This document shows positions 1 to 5,875 of a stretch of 9,511 nucleotides of DNA, piece after piece. Each line of letters opens with the position of its first letter. Within the stretch, counting starts at the first letter, position 1. The stretch spans positions 1 to 9,511 of the forward strand of contig UQSC01000069.1 of NCBI GenBank assembly GCA_900543615.1, written 5' to 3'. A program made the position numbers and the translations under genes. Below the pieces are notes generated by a model that ran no database searches, was not told where the DNA came from, and was given only the letters and a program-made list of their open reading frames with translations. Source of the stretch: an uncultured Collinsella sp. GTDB taxonomy: Bacteria; Actinomycetota; Coriobacteriia; Coriobacteriales; Coriobacteriaceae.

Positions 1-1142
1 ATCTGACGGTCGGTAAGCTTGAGCGTCTCGGCCGTTGCCTTGGGCGGGAGCTCCAGCTTGCGCTCGATGCCGTCCAGACCAGCCGCCAGCGTGACGGCGT
101 TGACCAGGTACGGATTGGCCATGGGATCGGGACTGCGCAGCTCGATGCGCGTGGACAGCTGCTTGCCGGGCTTGTAGACCGGAATGCGGACCATGCTTGC
201 GCGGTTGCGCAGACCCCACGTGGCGTACTGCGGCACGGAGTCGCCACCCGTGGTGATGCGCTTGTACGAGTTGACCGTGGGGTTGGTGATGGCGCTGATC
301 TCGCGCGCGTGCGCCAGGATGCCGGCCATGTAGTGCTTGGCGATATCGGAGAGGTGGTACTTCTCGTCGTCCTCGCCCCAAAAGACATTGTTGCCGTCGT
401 GGTCGAACAGCGACTGGCACAGGAACATGGCGCTGCCGTCCTCGCCTGCCAGCGGCTTGGGCATAAAGGATGCGTGGCAACCGCTCTCGTAGGCCTGCTG
501 CTTAATGATGAGTTTGGCCGTGGTGATGGCGTCGGACATGCTCAGGGCCTCGGCGTGGCGCAGGCTCATGCCGTGCTGCGAGCGGCCGGCGGCGTGGAAG
601 GTGTACTCCACCGGCACGGACATCTTCTCGAGCGTGAGGACCGTGTTGCGGCGCAGGTCACGAGCGGCATCGCTCACCGAAAGATCGAAGTAGCCCACGT
701 TGTCGAGCGGCTCGGGGGTGTGCTCGTCGGGGAAGTAGTAATACTCCAGCTCGGCGCCCACGTTGAGCAGATAGCCAGCCTTCTCGGCCTTGTAGAACAT
801 GCGGCGCAGGGCATCGCGCGGGTCGCCGGCAAACGGCTTGCGATCGGGAGTGCACACGTCACAGAACACGCGGGCGACGCCGTTGTGGCTCGGACGCCAC
901 GGCAGAATCTGGAAGGTCGAAGCATCGGGAAACGCCAGCATGTCGGCTTCCTCGGGCGTGGCAAAGCCCTCGATGGCGGAGCCGTCAAAGCCAATACCCT
1001 CCTCAAAAGCGACCTCGAGGTCCTCGGGGCTAATGGCAAAGTTCTTGAGGCGGCCGAGAATGTCGACAAACCACAGACGCACAAAGCGGATGTCACGCTT
1101 CTCTACGGAGCGAAGTACGTAATCGATGTTCTGCTGGTTCAT
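1..1142 (-). CDS. Glutamine synthetase family protein (type I-like), 3' end cut by window edge
   Basis: The first 380 codons of a type I glutamine synthetase-like protein are present; the C-terminus lies outside the window. Family marks in order: beta-grasp N-domain with FDGSAIEGF (52-60), GAELEYYYF (129-137, the usual E-x-E metal pair), HASFMPKPL, NPTVNSYKR, and RIELRSPDPMANPYL near the end. The start at 1142 follows a good AAAGGGGAG Shine-Dalgarno. Canonical enzymes make glutamine from glutamate, ammonia and ATP in the cytoplasm. Ungapped alignment from memory to the family motifs shows unusual changes: HHE becomes FHA (A184), QHE becomes QHG (G191), GSGMHCHQS becomes GSAMFLCQS (F240, C242), and the flap GYEAP becomes GGDSVP (D301 with a one-residue insertion). 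Several metal/ATP ligands are therefore missing, so it may be a divergent ligase or a non-catalytic paralogue rather than the housekeeping glnA. Family membership is certain; activity is not. Confidence 0.9.
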   Translation of the reverse strand, partial: MNQQNIDYVLRSVEKRDIRFVRLWFVDILGRLKNFAISPEDLEVAFEEGIGFDGSAIEGFATPEEADMLAFPDASTFQILPWRPSHNGVARVFCDVCTPDRKPFAGDPRDALRRMFYKAEKAGYLLNVGAELEYYYFPDEHTPEPLDNVGYFDLSVSDAARDLRRNTVLTLEKMSVPVEYTFHAAGRSQHGMSLRHAEALSMSDAITTAKLIIKQQAYESGCHASFMPKPLAGEDGSAMFLCQSLFDHDGNNVFWGEDDEKYHLSDIAKHYMAGILAHAREISAITNPTVNSYKRITTGGDSVPQYATWGLRNRASMVRIPVYKPGKQLSTRIELRSPDPMANPYLVNAVTLAAGLDGIERKLELPPKATAETLKLTDRQ

Positions 1143-1181
1143 GTCGCTCCCCTTTCTTTCGGGCGGGTTTCGACTGGTCTA

Positions 1182-1202
1182 TATCGCAGATACTATCGCA
1201 GA
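1182..1202 (-). promoter_or_regulatory. Direct repeat TATCGCAGA x2 upstream of the glutamine synthetase-like gene
   Basis: Two copies of TATCGCAGA start 12 bases apart (1182 and 1194), 40-60 bases upstream of the start of the glutamine synthetase-like gene, in the 134-base gap after lacI. They could flank or be part of its promoter (minus strand reads GATATAGAC here) or bind a regulator. Only the repeat itself is seen; the function is inferred. Confidence 0.25.
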
Positions 1203-1276
1203 AAAATGTTTCCGCAGGGTTAAAGCGTATCAAGCGCTCAAAAAACGTGTGCGAACAGGCCGTTGCGAACGAGCGG

Positions 1277-2299
1277 TTAGCGCGAGGTTGATGCGCGGTG
1301 TTCGATGTGGCCGGGGACCTCGATACGCTTGGGGGCGAGCTTTGCGGCCTCGCCCACCGTGGTGGTGACGACGTCGATGCGCTCGGACAGGCGCTCGACC
1401 ACGCGCTCGGCGATGGTGAGGGTGTCCTGCGCGGCCGTGGTGACGCCGCCAAAGAGCACATGGTTCCAGGGGTAGTCGTCAAACGTCGCGATCTTGAGCC
1501 CCGCCGGCAGCGAGGGACCAAGCTGCGCCAGCGCCTCGGTCAGACGCAGGAAAACCAGGCCGTTGACGGCGATAAGGCCGAGCCTTTTGCCCGCGTAGTC
1601 GCGGATGGTCTTGTCCAAACGGCCAACGCCCGTGGCGCCACCGTCGGCCAGGGTGACGACCTCGCCCGCAAGGCCGCGGCGCGAAAGCTCGTCGGCAAAG
1701 GCCTCGGCACGCTCTCGACGCACGGGGCTATCGTCGCTTGCCTCGGTGAGCAGGCACAAACGCTCGCTGCCCGCAGCTGCCAAGGCGTCTACCAAGCCGG
1801 CGACCAGCTCACGGTTGTTAGATGTCACCAGGTCAACACCGCCGTCGGCAACATCGCGGTCGAGCAGCACGACGGGCAGACGTCCCGCTGCCGCGGCGAT
1901 CGCCTCGTCATTGCCTCCGCAGGTGTTGACGACCAGGCCGTCCACGCCGGCATCGATAAGTCTGGTGAGCGACTCCGCTTCCTTAGCGGGGTCGTTGCCG
2001 CTAATGGCCGTCATGAGCGAGCAGCCGCGCGCCGCGGCGCTGGCGGAAAGGCCCTCGAGCATGGCGCTCGAGAACGGGTTGGCGATGTCAGCCAGAATCA
2101 CACCGATGAGGTTCGTACGCGAGCTGCGCAGATTGCGCGCGGCGGCACGTGGGCGATAGCCGGTGCGCTCGATAACTGCCGCGATGCGAGCACGGGTCTC
2201 CTCGGTCATTTGCCCGGGGCGGTTGTTGAGATAGCGCGAGACCGTGGCCGGGCTCACGCCCGCCTCGGCGGCAATGTCCTTGATTCTCATCTGCGCCAT
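1277..2299 (-). CDS. LacI-family transcriptional regulator
   Basis: A 340-residue protein of normal LacI length. Residues 4-50 form the classical helix-turn-helix and hinge (IKDIAAEAGVSPATVSRYLN, then GYRPRAAARNLRS). The rest is a periplasmic-binding-protein-like effector domain starting at LIGVILADIANPFSSAMLEG and ending with the usual dimer segment. The start at 2299 has a weak GGGGTG upstream; an internal ATG at 2290 is possible but has no Shine-Dalgarno. It is transcribed away from kdgK, and the shared gap holds LacI-type palindromes, so it very likely represses kdgK-eda and possibly itself. By position it could respond to KDG or another uronate intermediate. The same palindrome upstream of the yczE-like gene suggests a second target. 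The ligand is inferred only. Confidence 0.92.
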   Translation of the reverse strand: MAQMRIKDIAAEAGVSPATVSRYLNNRPGQMTEETRARIAAVIERTGYRPRAAARNLRSSRTNLIGVILADIANPFSSAMLEGLSASAAARGCSLMTAISGNDPAKEAESLTRLIDAGVDGLVVNTCGGNDEAIAAAAGRLPVVLLDRDVADGGVDLVTSNNRELVAGLVDALAAAGSERLCLLTEASDDSPVRRERAEAFADELSRRGLAGEVVTLADGGATGVGRLDKTIRDYAGKRLGLIAVNGLVFLRLTEALAQLGPSLPAGLKIATFDDYPWNHVLFGGVTTAAQDTLTIAERVVERLSERIDVVTTTVGEAAKLAPKRIEVPGHIEHRASTSR

Positions 2300-2362
2300 A
2301 GCGCACCCCGTTTCCCAATGTCGGCAGTCTGAGCCATTTTAGGCATTTTTTAAAAATCTCGG

Positions 2363-2389
2363 TTGCAAAACGCTGTAGGTGAGTATACT
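2363..2389 (+). promoter_or_regulatory. Predicted promoter of kdgK-eda
   Basis: The -10 box TATACT lies at 2384-2389, with a weak -35 TTGCAA at 2363-2368 (15-base spacer). Transcription would start near 2396, right at the operator. The same TATACT-operator-hairpin order recurs upstream of the yczE-like gene. AGTATACT is itself palindromic and could also serve the divergent lacI. Confidence 0.5.
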
Positions 2390-2399
2390 ACAACTCGAA

Positions 2400-2428
2400 A
2401 CGAAACCGATTTCGTAAACCGATTTCGG
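2400..2428 (+). promoter_or_regulatory. Tandem LacI-type operators overlapping the kdgK transcription start
   Basis: ACGAAACCGATTTCGT (2400-2415) is a 16-base palindrome with a central CG, imperfect only at the two positions flanking the CpG. A second AAACCGATTT core follows (2416-2425, continuing CGG), its centre 13 bases downstream. The central CG and length fit LacI-family sites. The first site recurs exactly at 5778-5793. Its position just after the -10 box indicates repression. The neighbouring divergent LacI protein is the likely binder (inference). Confidence 0.65.
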
Positions 2429-2431
2429 CGA

Positions 2432-2489
2432 GCGTTGGCACGCAGGTGCAAAGACGCACCCTACCGTCTTGGCACCTGCGTGCCAACGC
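2432..2489 (+). ncRNA. RNA1 leader hairpin, copy 1 (upstream of kdgK)
   Basis: A 58-nt hairpin near the 5' end of the kdgK mRNA. The 18-bp outer stem is perfect (2432-2449 with 2472-2489); then a one-by-one A/G mismatch, an inner stem AAGAC/GTCTT (2451-2455 with 2466-2470) and a short loop. The core from 2451 to 2471, including AAGACGCACCCTACC and TCTTGG, is kept almost unchanged in the copy at 5797-5854, while the outer stem differs in sequence but still pairs. That is the mark of a conserved RNA structure. It ends 42 bases before the kdgK start and lacks a U-run, so it is not a simple terminator. Protein-binding leader, riboswitch or mRNA-stabilising element are all possible. Confidence 0.7.
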
Positions 2490-2531
2490 CATATCAAAGG
2501 TGTACGCACGAGTAAAAGGAGCTGCGCGACC

Positions 2532-3566
2532 ATGGGTAAAACGGTTCTTACCTTCGGCGAGATCATGATGAGACTCTCGCCCAAAGACCACCTGCGTATT
2601 GAGCAGGCAACCGAGTTTGACGTCCGCTACGGCGGCGCCGAGGCCAACACTGCGCTTTCCCTGGCCTACCAGGGCGACAAGGCCGCTTACGTCTCCGTTG
2701 TCCCGGCCAACCGTCTGGGCGAGTGCGCCCTGCGTTCGCTGAAGGCCTACGGCGTCGACACCACGCGCGTCGTGCGTCAGGGCGACCGTCTTGGCTCCTA
2801 TGTGTTTGAGGTCGGCGCCTCGCAGCGCGGTAACGGTTGCGTCTACGACCGCAAGTACTCTGCCATCAACATGGCCAAGCGCGACGTCTTTAACTGGGAC
2901 GAGATCCTCAAGGGCATCGATGTCTTCTATTTCTCCGGCGTGACCCCCGCCGTCTCCGATGAGATGGCTGCCGCCTGCAAGGATGCCCTCACCGCCTGCC
3001 GCGCCAAGGGCATCACGACCGTGTGCGACGTGAACTATCGCGGCAAGATGTGGTCGCCCGAGAAGTCGCAGGCCACCATGAAGGAGCTCCTGCCGCTCGT
3101 CGACATCTGCATCGCCAACGACGAGGATGCGCCTGCTGGCCTCGGTATGACCTGCGTCTCTGGCTCCCTTGCCCACGGCATCGAGGAGCGCGACACCTAT
3201 GTCGAGATGGCCCGTCAGATTTGCGCCGAGTACGGCTGCAAGAAGGTCGCTTCGGTCGTCCGCAACATCTCCTGCGTCGAGCGCTCCATCTGGATGGGCA
3301 TGCTCTATGACGCCGAGAGCGGCGAGCACTGGTTCTCCCCTGCTCACGATGTGCACGTGCTCGAGGGTGTTGCCGCCGGCGACGCTTTCAACGCCGGCCT
3401 GGTCCACGCCCTCATCAACGACTTCGATCCGCAGGCTGCCGTCAACTACGCGATTGCGGCTTCGATCCTCAAGCTCACCATCAAGGGCGACTCCAACTTG
3501 GTGACCGCAGACGAGATCGCAGCCGTAGCATCAGCCGCCGACGGTGGCACCCGCGTCGCGCGCTAG
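2532..3566 (+). CDS. kdgK: 2-dehydro-3-deoxygluconokinase (PfkB-family sugar kinase)
   Basis: A 344-residue ribokinase/PfkB-family kinase. It opens with GKTVLTFGEIMMRLSPKDH, the usual KDG-kinase beginning, has the sugar-binding motif GGAEANTALSLAYQG (from residue 34) and the ATP-site motif AAGDAFNAG with the catalytic base at D284. It phosphorylates 2-keto-3-deoxygluconate to KDPG in the cytoplasm. The start at 2532 follows AAAAGGAG about 10 bases upstream; the frame is open further 5' but runs back through the RNA1 hairpin. Codons are strongly biased to C/G endings, suggesting good expression. Downstream eda uses its product, which supports KDG rather than another sugar as substrate. Slightly longer than Escherichia coli KdgK. 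Another PfkB substrate is possible but less likely. Confidence 0.9.
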   Translation: MGKTVLTFGEIMMRLSPKDHLRIEQATEFDVRYGGAEANTALSLAYQGDKAAYVSVVPANRLGECALRSLKAYGVDTTRVVRQGDRLGSYVFEVGASQRGNGCVYDRKYSAINMAKRDVFNWDEILKGIDVFYFSGVTPAVSDEMAAACKDALTACRAKGITTVCDVNYRGKMWSPEKSQATMKELLPLVDICIANDEDAPAGLGMTCVSGSLAHGIEERDTYVEMARQICAEYGCKKVASVVRNISCVERSIWMGMLYDAESGEHWFSPAHDVHVLEGVAAGDAFNAGLVHALINDFDPQAAVNYAIAASILKLTIKGDSNLVTADEIAAVASAADGGTRVAR

Positions 3567-3580
3567 TCCGTCTCCATTCC

Positions 3581-3620
3581 GCGGGCCGCAGCTTTCCAAT
3601 CCCATACCCCTGCGGCCCGC
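3581..3620 (+). other. Hairpin after kdgK stop, without U-run
   Basis: GCGGGCCGCAG (3581-3591) pairs perfectly with CTGCGGCCCGC (3610-3620) around an 18-base loop. No T-run follows, so it may be a weak or Rho-assisted stop, or an mRNA-end stabiliser between kdgK and eda that gives the two genes different levels. It sits just 5' of the RNA2 element. Confidence 0.5.
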
Positions 3621-3636
3621 TCCCCGATTCCTCCGG

Positions 3637-3769
3637 CCGGGCAAAACCACCAGTCCCATTCCGGTTTTGCCTGGCATTCCCTACATGACTGGTCGAGCAG
3701 CCGGTTTTGGAATTGCTTGAACCCCAAGCGGTGCCTCCGATAACCAATCCAAAATCGGCTCCTGACCAG
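3637..3769 (+). ncRNA. RNA2 structured leader element, copy 1 (upstream of eda)
   Basis: A complex RNA fold in the kdgK-eda gap. Hairpin P1 is 12 bp (3637-3648 with 3663-3674) and its loop carries the conserved AGTCCCATTCCGG (3652-3664). Then comes a stem P2 (CTGGTC 3689-3694 with GACCAG 3764-3769) enclosing P3, 12 bp (3699-3710 with 3749-3760), which encloses small hairpin P4 (GCTTG/CAAGC, 3715-3729), followed by the conserved strand GTGCCTCCGATAACC (3731-3745). Both conserved strings recur exactly in the copy at 5876-6000, whose stems have different sequences but the same order. CCAGT (3650-3654) can alternatively pair with ACTGG (3688-3692), excluding P2, so two states are conceivable. Likely a cis-regulator of eda; the ligand and family are unknown to me. 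Confidence 0.68.
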
Positions 3770-3819
3770 CACATTTGGTAATCACGCGCCCATGCGCGCC
3801 ACACATCGAAAGGAACATC

Positions 3820-4461
3820 ATGTTCGATCAGTTCTACACCACGCTTGAGTCCCTGGGCATCGTGCCGGTCGTTGTGCTCGACAAGGTCGAGGACGCCGCT
3901 CCGCTCGCCCACGCCCTTATGGCAGCTGGCATGAAGTCCGCCGAGGTCACCTTCCGCACCGCCTGCGCCGCCGAGTGCATCGCCGCTATGGCCGAGGCCG
4001 AGCCCGAGATGTGCGTTGGCGCCGGCACTGTCCTGACCGTCGAGCAGGTTGAGCAGGCCCGCGCCGCCGGTGCCAAGTTCATCGTCTCCCCGGGTTACAA
4101 CGAGGACGTCGTGAAGCATTGCATCGACATCGAGCTGCCCGTCCTTCCCGGCACCGTGACCCCCTCCGAGGTCACCGCAGCCGAGAACCTGGGCCTCAAG
4201 GTCACCAAGTTCTTCCCCGCGTCCCAGTATGGCGGCCTGAACACCATCAAGGCCCTCGCCGCTCCGTTTGTCGGTCACCGCTTTATGCCTACCGGCGGCG
4301 TGAGCACCGCCAACGTCGAGGAGTACCTGAGCTCCTCCGCCATCATCGCCTGCGGTGGCACCTGGATGGTCAAGCCGGCCCTGTTTGCCGACGGCGACTT
4401 CTCCAAGGTCGAGCAGATCGCCCGCGAGGCCATGGACGTCGTCAAGAAGGTCCGCGGCTAG
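3820..4461 (+). CDS. eda: KDPG/KHG aldolase (2-dehydro-3-deoxyphosphogluconate aldolase)
   Basis: A 213-residue class I aldolase of standard length. It cleaves 2-keto-3-deoxy-6-phosphogluconate to pyruvate and glyceraldehyde 3-phosphate. Family motifs: AEVTFRT with the proton-handling E42, GAGTVLTVEQ, FIVSPGYNEDVV, LPVLPGTVTPSE, KFFPAS with Schiff-base lysine K130, PTGGVS in the phosphate site, and GGTWMV near the end. The start at 3820 follows GAAAGGAAC; an upstream TTG at 3775 in the same frame lies against RNA2 and has no Shine-Dalgarno. It is 253 bases after kdgK in the same direction, with no clear new promoter, and ends at a strong terminator. The RNA2 leader suggests eda has its own post-initiation control. 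Codon use matches kdgK. Confidence 0.95.
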   Translation: MFDQFYTTLESLGIVPVVVLDKVEDAAPLAHALMAAGMKSAEVTFRTACAAECIAAMAEAEPEMCVGAGTVLTVEQVEQARAAGAKFIVSPGYNEDVVKHCIDIELPVLPGTVTPSEVTAAENLGLKVTKFFPASQYGGLNTIKALAAPFVGHRFMPTGGVSTANVEEYLSSSAIIACGGTWMVKPALFADGDFSKVEQIAREAMDVVKKVRG

Positions 4462-4478
4462 GTTTAGCTCTCTATCGT

Positions 4479-4516
4479 GAAAGGGGGCGTACCCTAGACC
4501 TCGCCCCCTTTCTTTT
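4479..4516 (+). terminator. Rho-independent terminator of kdgK-eda
   Basis: GAAAGGGGGCG (4479-4489) pairs perfectly with CGCCCCCTTTC (4502-4512), followed by TTTT. It starts 17 bases after the eda stop codon and closes the transcription unit. Confidence 0.88.
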
Positions 4517-4618
4517 AAAGCGGCTCGGAAGCGCGCCGTTTCCGTCACGAACAAGAACCAAAACCGTCTTGTATGCTGATAGAACGTGACGTAAGCGACA
4601 CGCCCCCCGAGCCGCTTT
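4517..4618. other. Nested inverted repeats, candidate structured RNA
   Basis: Three nested pairings span 102 bases: AAAGCGGCTCGG with CCGAGCCGCTTT (4517-4528 and 4607-4618, perfect 12 bp), CGTCACG with CGTGACG (4543-4549 and 4585-4591), and ACAAG with CTTGT near the apex. There is no convincing coding frame. It begins exactly after the eda terminator T-run. The strand is unknown. It could be a small RNA or a DNA-level repeat. Confidence 0.4.
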
Positions 4619-4619
4619 G

Positions 4620-4747
4620 TATAATCGGCTGGCAGTCGCGCTCAACTGAGCCACTTCGGTAAAAGCCGAGCCATCAAAACAGCTGCGGCGCCGTCTGGAG
4701 GAATGGACCCTTGCTTCCGGTCTTTTCCTCCAAGCGGTGCCGCAGCT
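4620..4747 (+). other. TATAAT box followed by a 67-nt imperfect hairpin
   Basis: A perfect -10-like TATAAT lies at 4620-4625 without a clear -35. About 55 bases on, 4681-4747 folds into a long hairpin: AGCTGCGGC/GCCGCAGCT, CCG/CGG, TGGAGGAA/TTCCTCCA and GACC/GGTC with a 9-base loop. The minus strand has TTTT after the stem, so it could end a minus-strand transcript. Its length (67) and its ends (AGCTGCGGCG) resemble the two palindromic repeats at 4773 and 5619 (AGTTGCGGTG), so it may be a diverged member. A small RNA driven from TATAAT is the alternative. Confidence 0.35.
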
Positions 4748-4772
4748 TTGTGTCCCGGTTACGCCCCAACGC

Positions 4773-4839
4773 AGTTGCGGTGAAATAGGGACTGTTTGCG
4801 CCACCTAGGCCGCAAAACAGTCCCTATTTCACCGCAACT
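4773..4839. repeat. 67-nt palindromic repeat, copy 1
   Basis: A near-perfect palindrome with arms AGTTGCGGTGAAATAGGGAC and its reverse complement, tip near CCTAGG. It lies 14 bases beyond the 3' end of gntR. The copy at 5619-5685 has the same length and outer ends (AGTTGCGGTG, AATAG, TGTTT) but a different mid-arm (GGGAC against TTCC), with pairing kept in both. It resembles a dispersed REP/MITE-like hairpin and could stop gntR transcription. Confidence 0.7.
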
Positions 4840-4853
4840 TATATGGGGATTGA

Positions 4854-5546
4854 TTAGATGGCCGAGTCTTTGGACAGCTCAAAATAGTCGGGATGCAAGG
4901 CGATAACCGGACCTTGCTCTTCGGGCATCAGGTGCAGGTGTGTCTCTGCCAGATAGCTCGCCGCGTCGGTATCGCCCCTCTTAATGGCCTCGAGAATCCG
5001 GCGATGCTGCCGACGAATCGGCTCCCAATCCAGATCCTGTGACACCATACGCAACCAGTTGTATCGCTCAAAATGCGTATTGACGCTCTTCATCCAATCC
5101 CACAACATATGACGGCCGGCAATCTCAAAACACGTCTCATGGAACAGGTTATCCAGATCAAAGAAACGACGCGTCTCGCTATGGTCGAGCGACTCGGACT
5201 CGGTAAGAATCTGCTCGAGCCGATGCTTTTGCTCGGGCGTGGCGGCCGAACAGCATTTAATAAGCACGCTTCTCTCGAGTTTCTCGCGCAAGAAACAGGC
5301 GTTCTCGGCACGCTCCATGCTGATTTTTGAGACATAGGTGCCGCTTTTGGGACGCGTTTCCACCAGCTCCTGCTCGCGCAGGCGCACAAAGGATTCGCGA
5401 ATGGGCGTGCGCCCGATTCCCGTCTCCTTTTCCAGACCAATCGCCGAAAGGCGCGTGCCGGGCTTGAGCTCGGCATAGATAATCTTAGAGCGCAATGCGT
5501 TGTATGCCTGGTCTTGCAGGCTCTGATAATGCTGGTGTTGTTCCAT
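4854..5546 (-). CDS. GntR-family (FadR/FCD subfamily) transcriptional regulator
   Basis: A 230-residue regulator. The N-terminal winged helix covers about residues 8-75 (LQDQAYNALRSKIIYAELKP, then TGIGRTPIRESFVRLREQEL and a beta wing RPKSGTYV). An all-helical FCD ligand domain follows with likely metal/ligand residues in DLDNLFHE and in QHRRILEAIKRGD...ETHLHLM. The start at 5546 is chosen because GAGGG precedes it and the length fits the family; the frame opens further to 5660, but that part runs into the 67-nt palindrome. FCD proteins often respond to sugar acids or carboxylates, and this one lies between the KDG genes and the yczE-like gene, so a role in the same pathway is plausible but not shown. 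It is bracketed by two copies of the palindromic repeat. Confidence 0.88.
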   Translation of the reverse strand: MEQHQHYQSLQDQAYNALRSKIIYAELKPGTRLSAIGLEKETGIGRTPIRESFVRLREQELVETRPKSGTYVSKISMERAENACFLREKLERSVLIKCCSAATPEQKHRLEQILTESESLDHSETRRFFDLDNLFHETCFEIAGRHMLWDWMKSVNTHFERYNWLRMVSQDLDWEPIRRQHRRILEAIKRGDTDAASYLAETHLHLMPEEQGPVIALHPDYFELSKDSAI

Positions 5547-5618
5547 AAAGCCCTCGGATAAGTCCTCGGTTAGTCGAATACCACCATGCAATACTATCGC
5601 ATCCCCCGCCCCCTCATA

Positions 5619-5685
5619 AGTTGCGGTGGAATAGTTCCTGTTCAAGGCCTTCAGCAGCAAAAACAGGAACTATTCCACCGCAACT
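5619..5685. repeat. 67-nt palindromic repeat, copy 2
   Basis: Arms AGTTGCGGTGGAATAGTTCC and its reverse complement, the pairing continuing into the TGTT/AACA segment, around a loop of about 20 bases. It has the same length and outer ends as the copy at 4773-4839. It lies in the gntR leader, 73 bases upstream of the chosen start, so the gntR mRNA would carry a strong 5' hairpin and a similar 3' hairpin. Confidence 0.7.
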
Positions 5686-5708
5686 ACAGCCAACGAGTTG
5701 TTGCGATT

Positions 5709-5724
5709 AGGTGAACGTTCACCT
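5709..5724. promoter_or_regulatory. 16-bp perfect palindrome AGGTGAACGTTCACCT
   Basis: A perfect palindrome with central CG, in the gap between divergent gntR and the yczE-like gene, about 50-65 bases before the predicted yczE start of transcription. It fits a regulator operator (LacI- or GntR-type). Read on the plus strand it is followed by TTTTT, so a small terminator hairpin is a weaker alternative. It differs from the CGAAACCGATTTCG operator, so it implies a second regulator, perhaps the adjacent GntR protein. Confidence 0.5.
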
Positions 5725-5740
5725 TTTTATTGTTTTTCTC

Positions 5741-5768
5741 TTCGCAAATAAAATCCCGTGCGTATACT
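5741..5768 (+). promoter_or_regulatory. Predicted promoter of the yczE-like gene
   Basis: TTCGCA (5741-5746) and TATACT (5763-5768) with a 16-base spacer; transcription would start near 5775, at the operator. The same -10 box and downstream order occur before kdgK. The leader would be about 260 nt, holding RNA1 and RNA2. Confidence 0.55.
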
Positions 5769-5776
5769 TAGGCTCA

Positions 5777-5794
5777 AACGAAACCGATTTCGTT
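5777..5794 (+). promoter_or_regulatory. LacI-type operator upstream of the yczE-like gene
   Basis: AACGAAACCGATTTCGTT is an 18-base palindrome imperfect only at the two bases flanking the central CG. It contains the exact 16 bases of the kdgK operator at 2400-2415. It sits just after the -10 box, as there. The LacI protein at 1277-2299 is the best candidate to bind both. Confidence 0.65.
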
Positions 5795-5796
5795 GA

Positions 5797-5854
5797 GCGC
5801 GGGCAATAGGATGCTAAGACGCACCCTACCATCTTGGCATCTTATCGCCCACGC
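5797..5854 (+). ncRNA. RNA1 leader hairpin, copy 2 (upstream of the yczE-like gene)
   Basis: A 58-nt hairpin with the same dimensions as the copy at 2432-2489: an 18-position outer stem (5797-5814 with 5837-5854, two mismatches and one G-U), then the 22-base core with AAGACGCACCCTACC and TCTTGG. In the core only the first base (T for A) and one base before TCTT (A for G) differ. The stem carries paired changes, for example GGTGC/GCACC becoming GATGC/GCATC. It begins 2 bases after the operator, so it is close to the mRNA 5' end. Confidence 0.7.
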
Positions 5855-5875
5855 AATACCATTTGCTTTCTTCCC

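Noticed and set aside
309..1223. Long plus-strand frame opposite the glutamine synthetase-like gene
   Set aside because: It mirrors the GC-rich codons of a clear minus-strand enzyme, and its protein has no family-like motif.
1203..1276. lacI terminator (T-run read on the minus strand)
   Set aside because: A TTTTTT run exists but I see no stable hairpin directly before it.
1298..2332. 344-codon plus-strand frame opposite lacI
   Set aside because: It is the antisense shadow of an unmistakable LacI repressor.
2469..2531. Upstream extension of kdgK
   Set aside because: It runs through the RNA1 stem with no Shine-Dalgarno; the ATG at 2532 has AAAAGGAG and matches the family start.
4681..4747. 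Signal recognition particle RNA on the minus strand (CCGGAAG noticed near the tip)
   Set aside because: The GGAA tetraloop is not closed properly and the AGCAG bulge of the SRP family is absent.
5547..5660. N-terminal extension of the GntR regulator
   Set aside because: It would encode part of the 67-nt palindrome; the ATG at 5546 has GAGGG and gives the usual family length.
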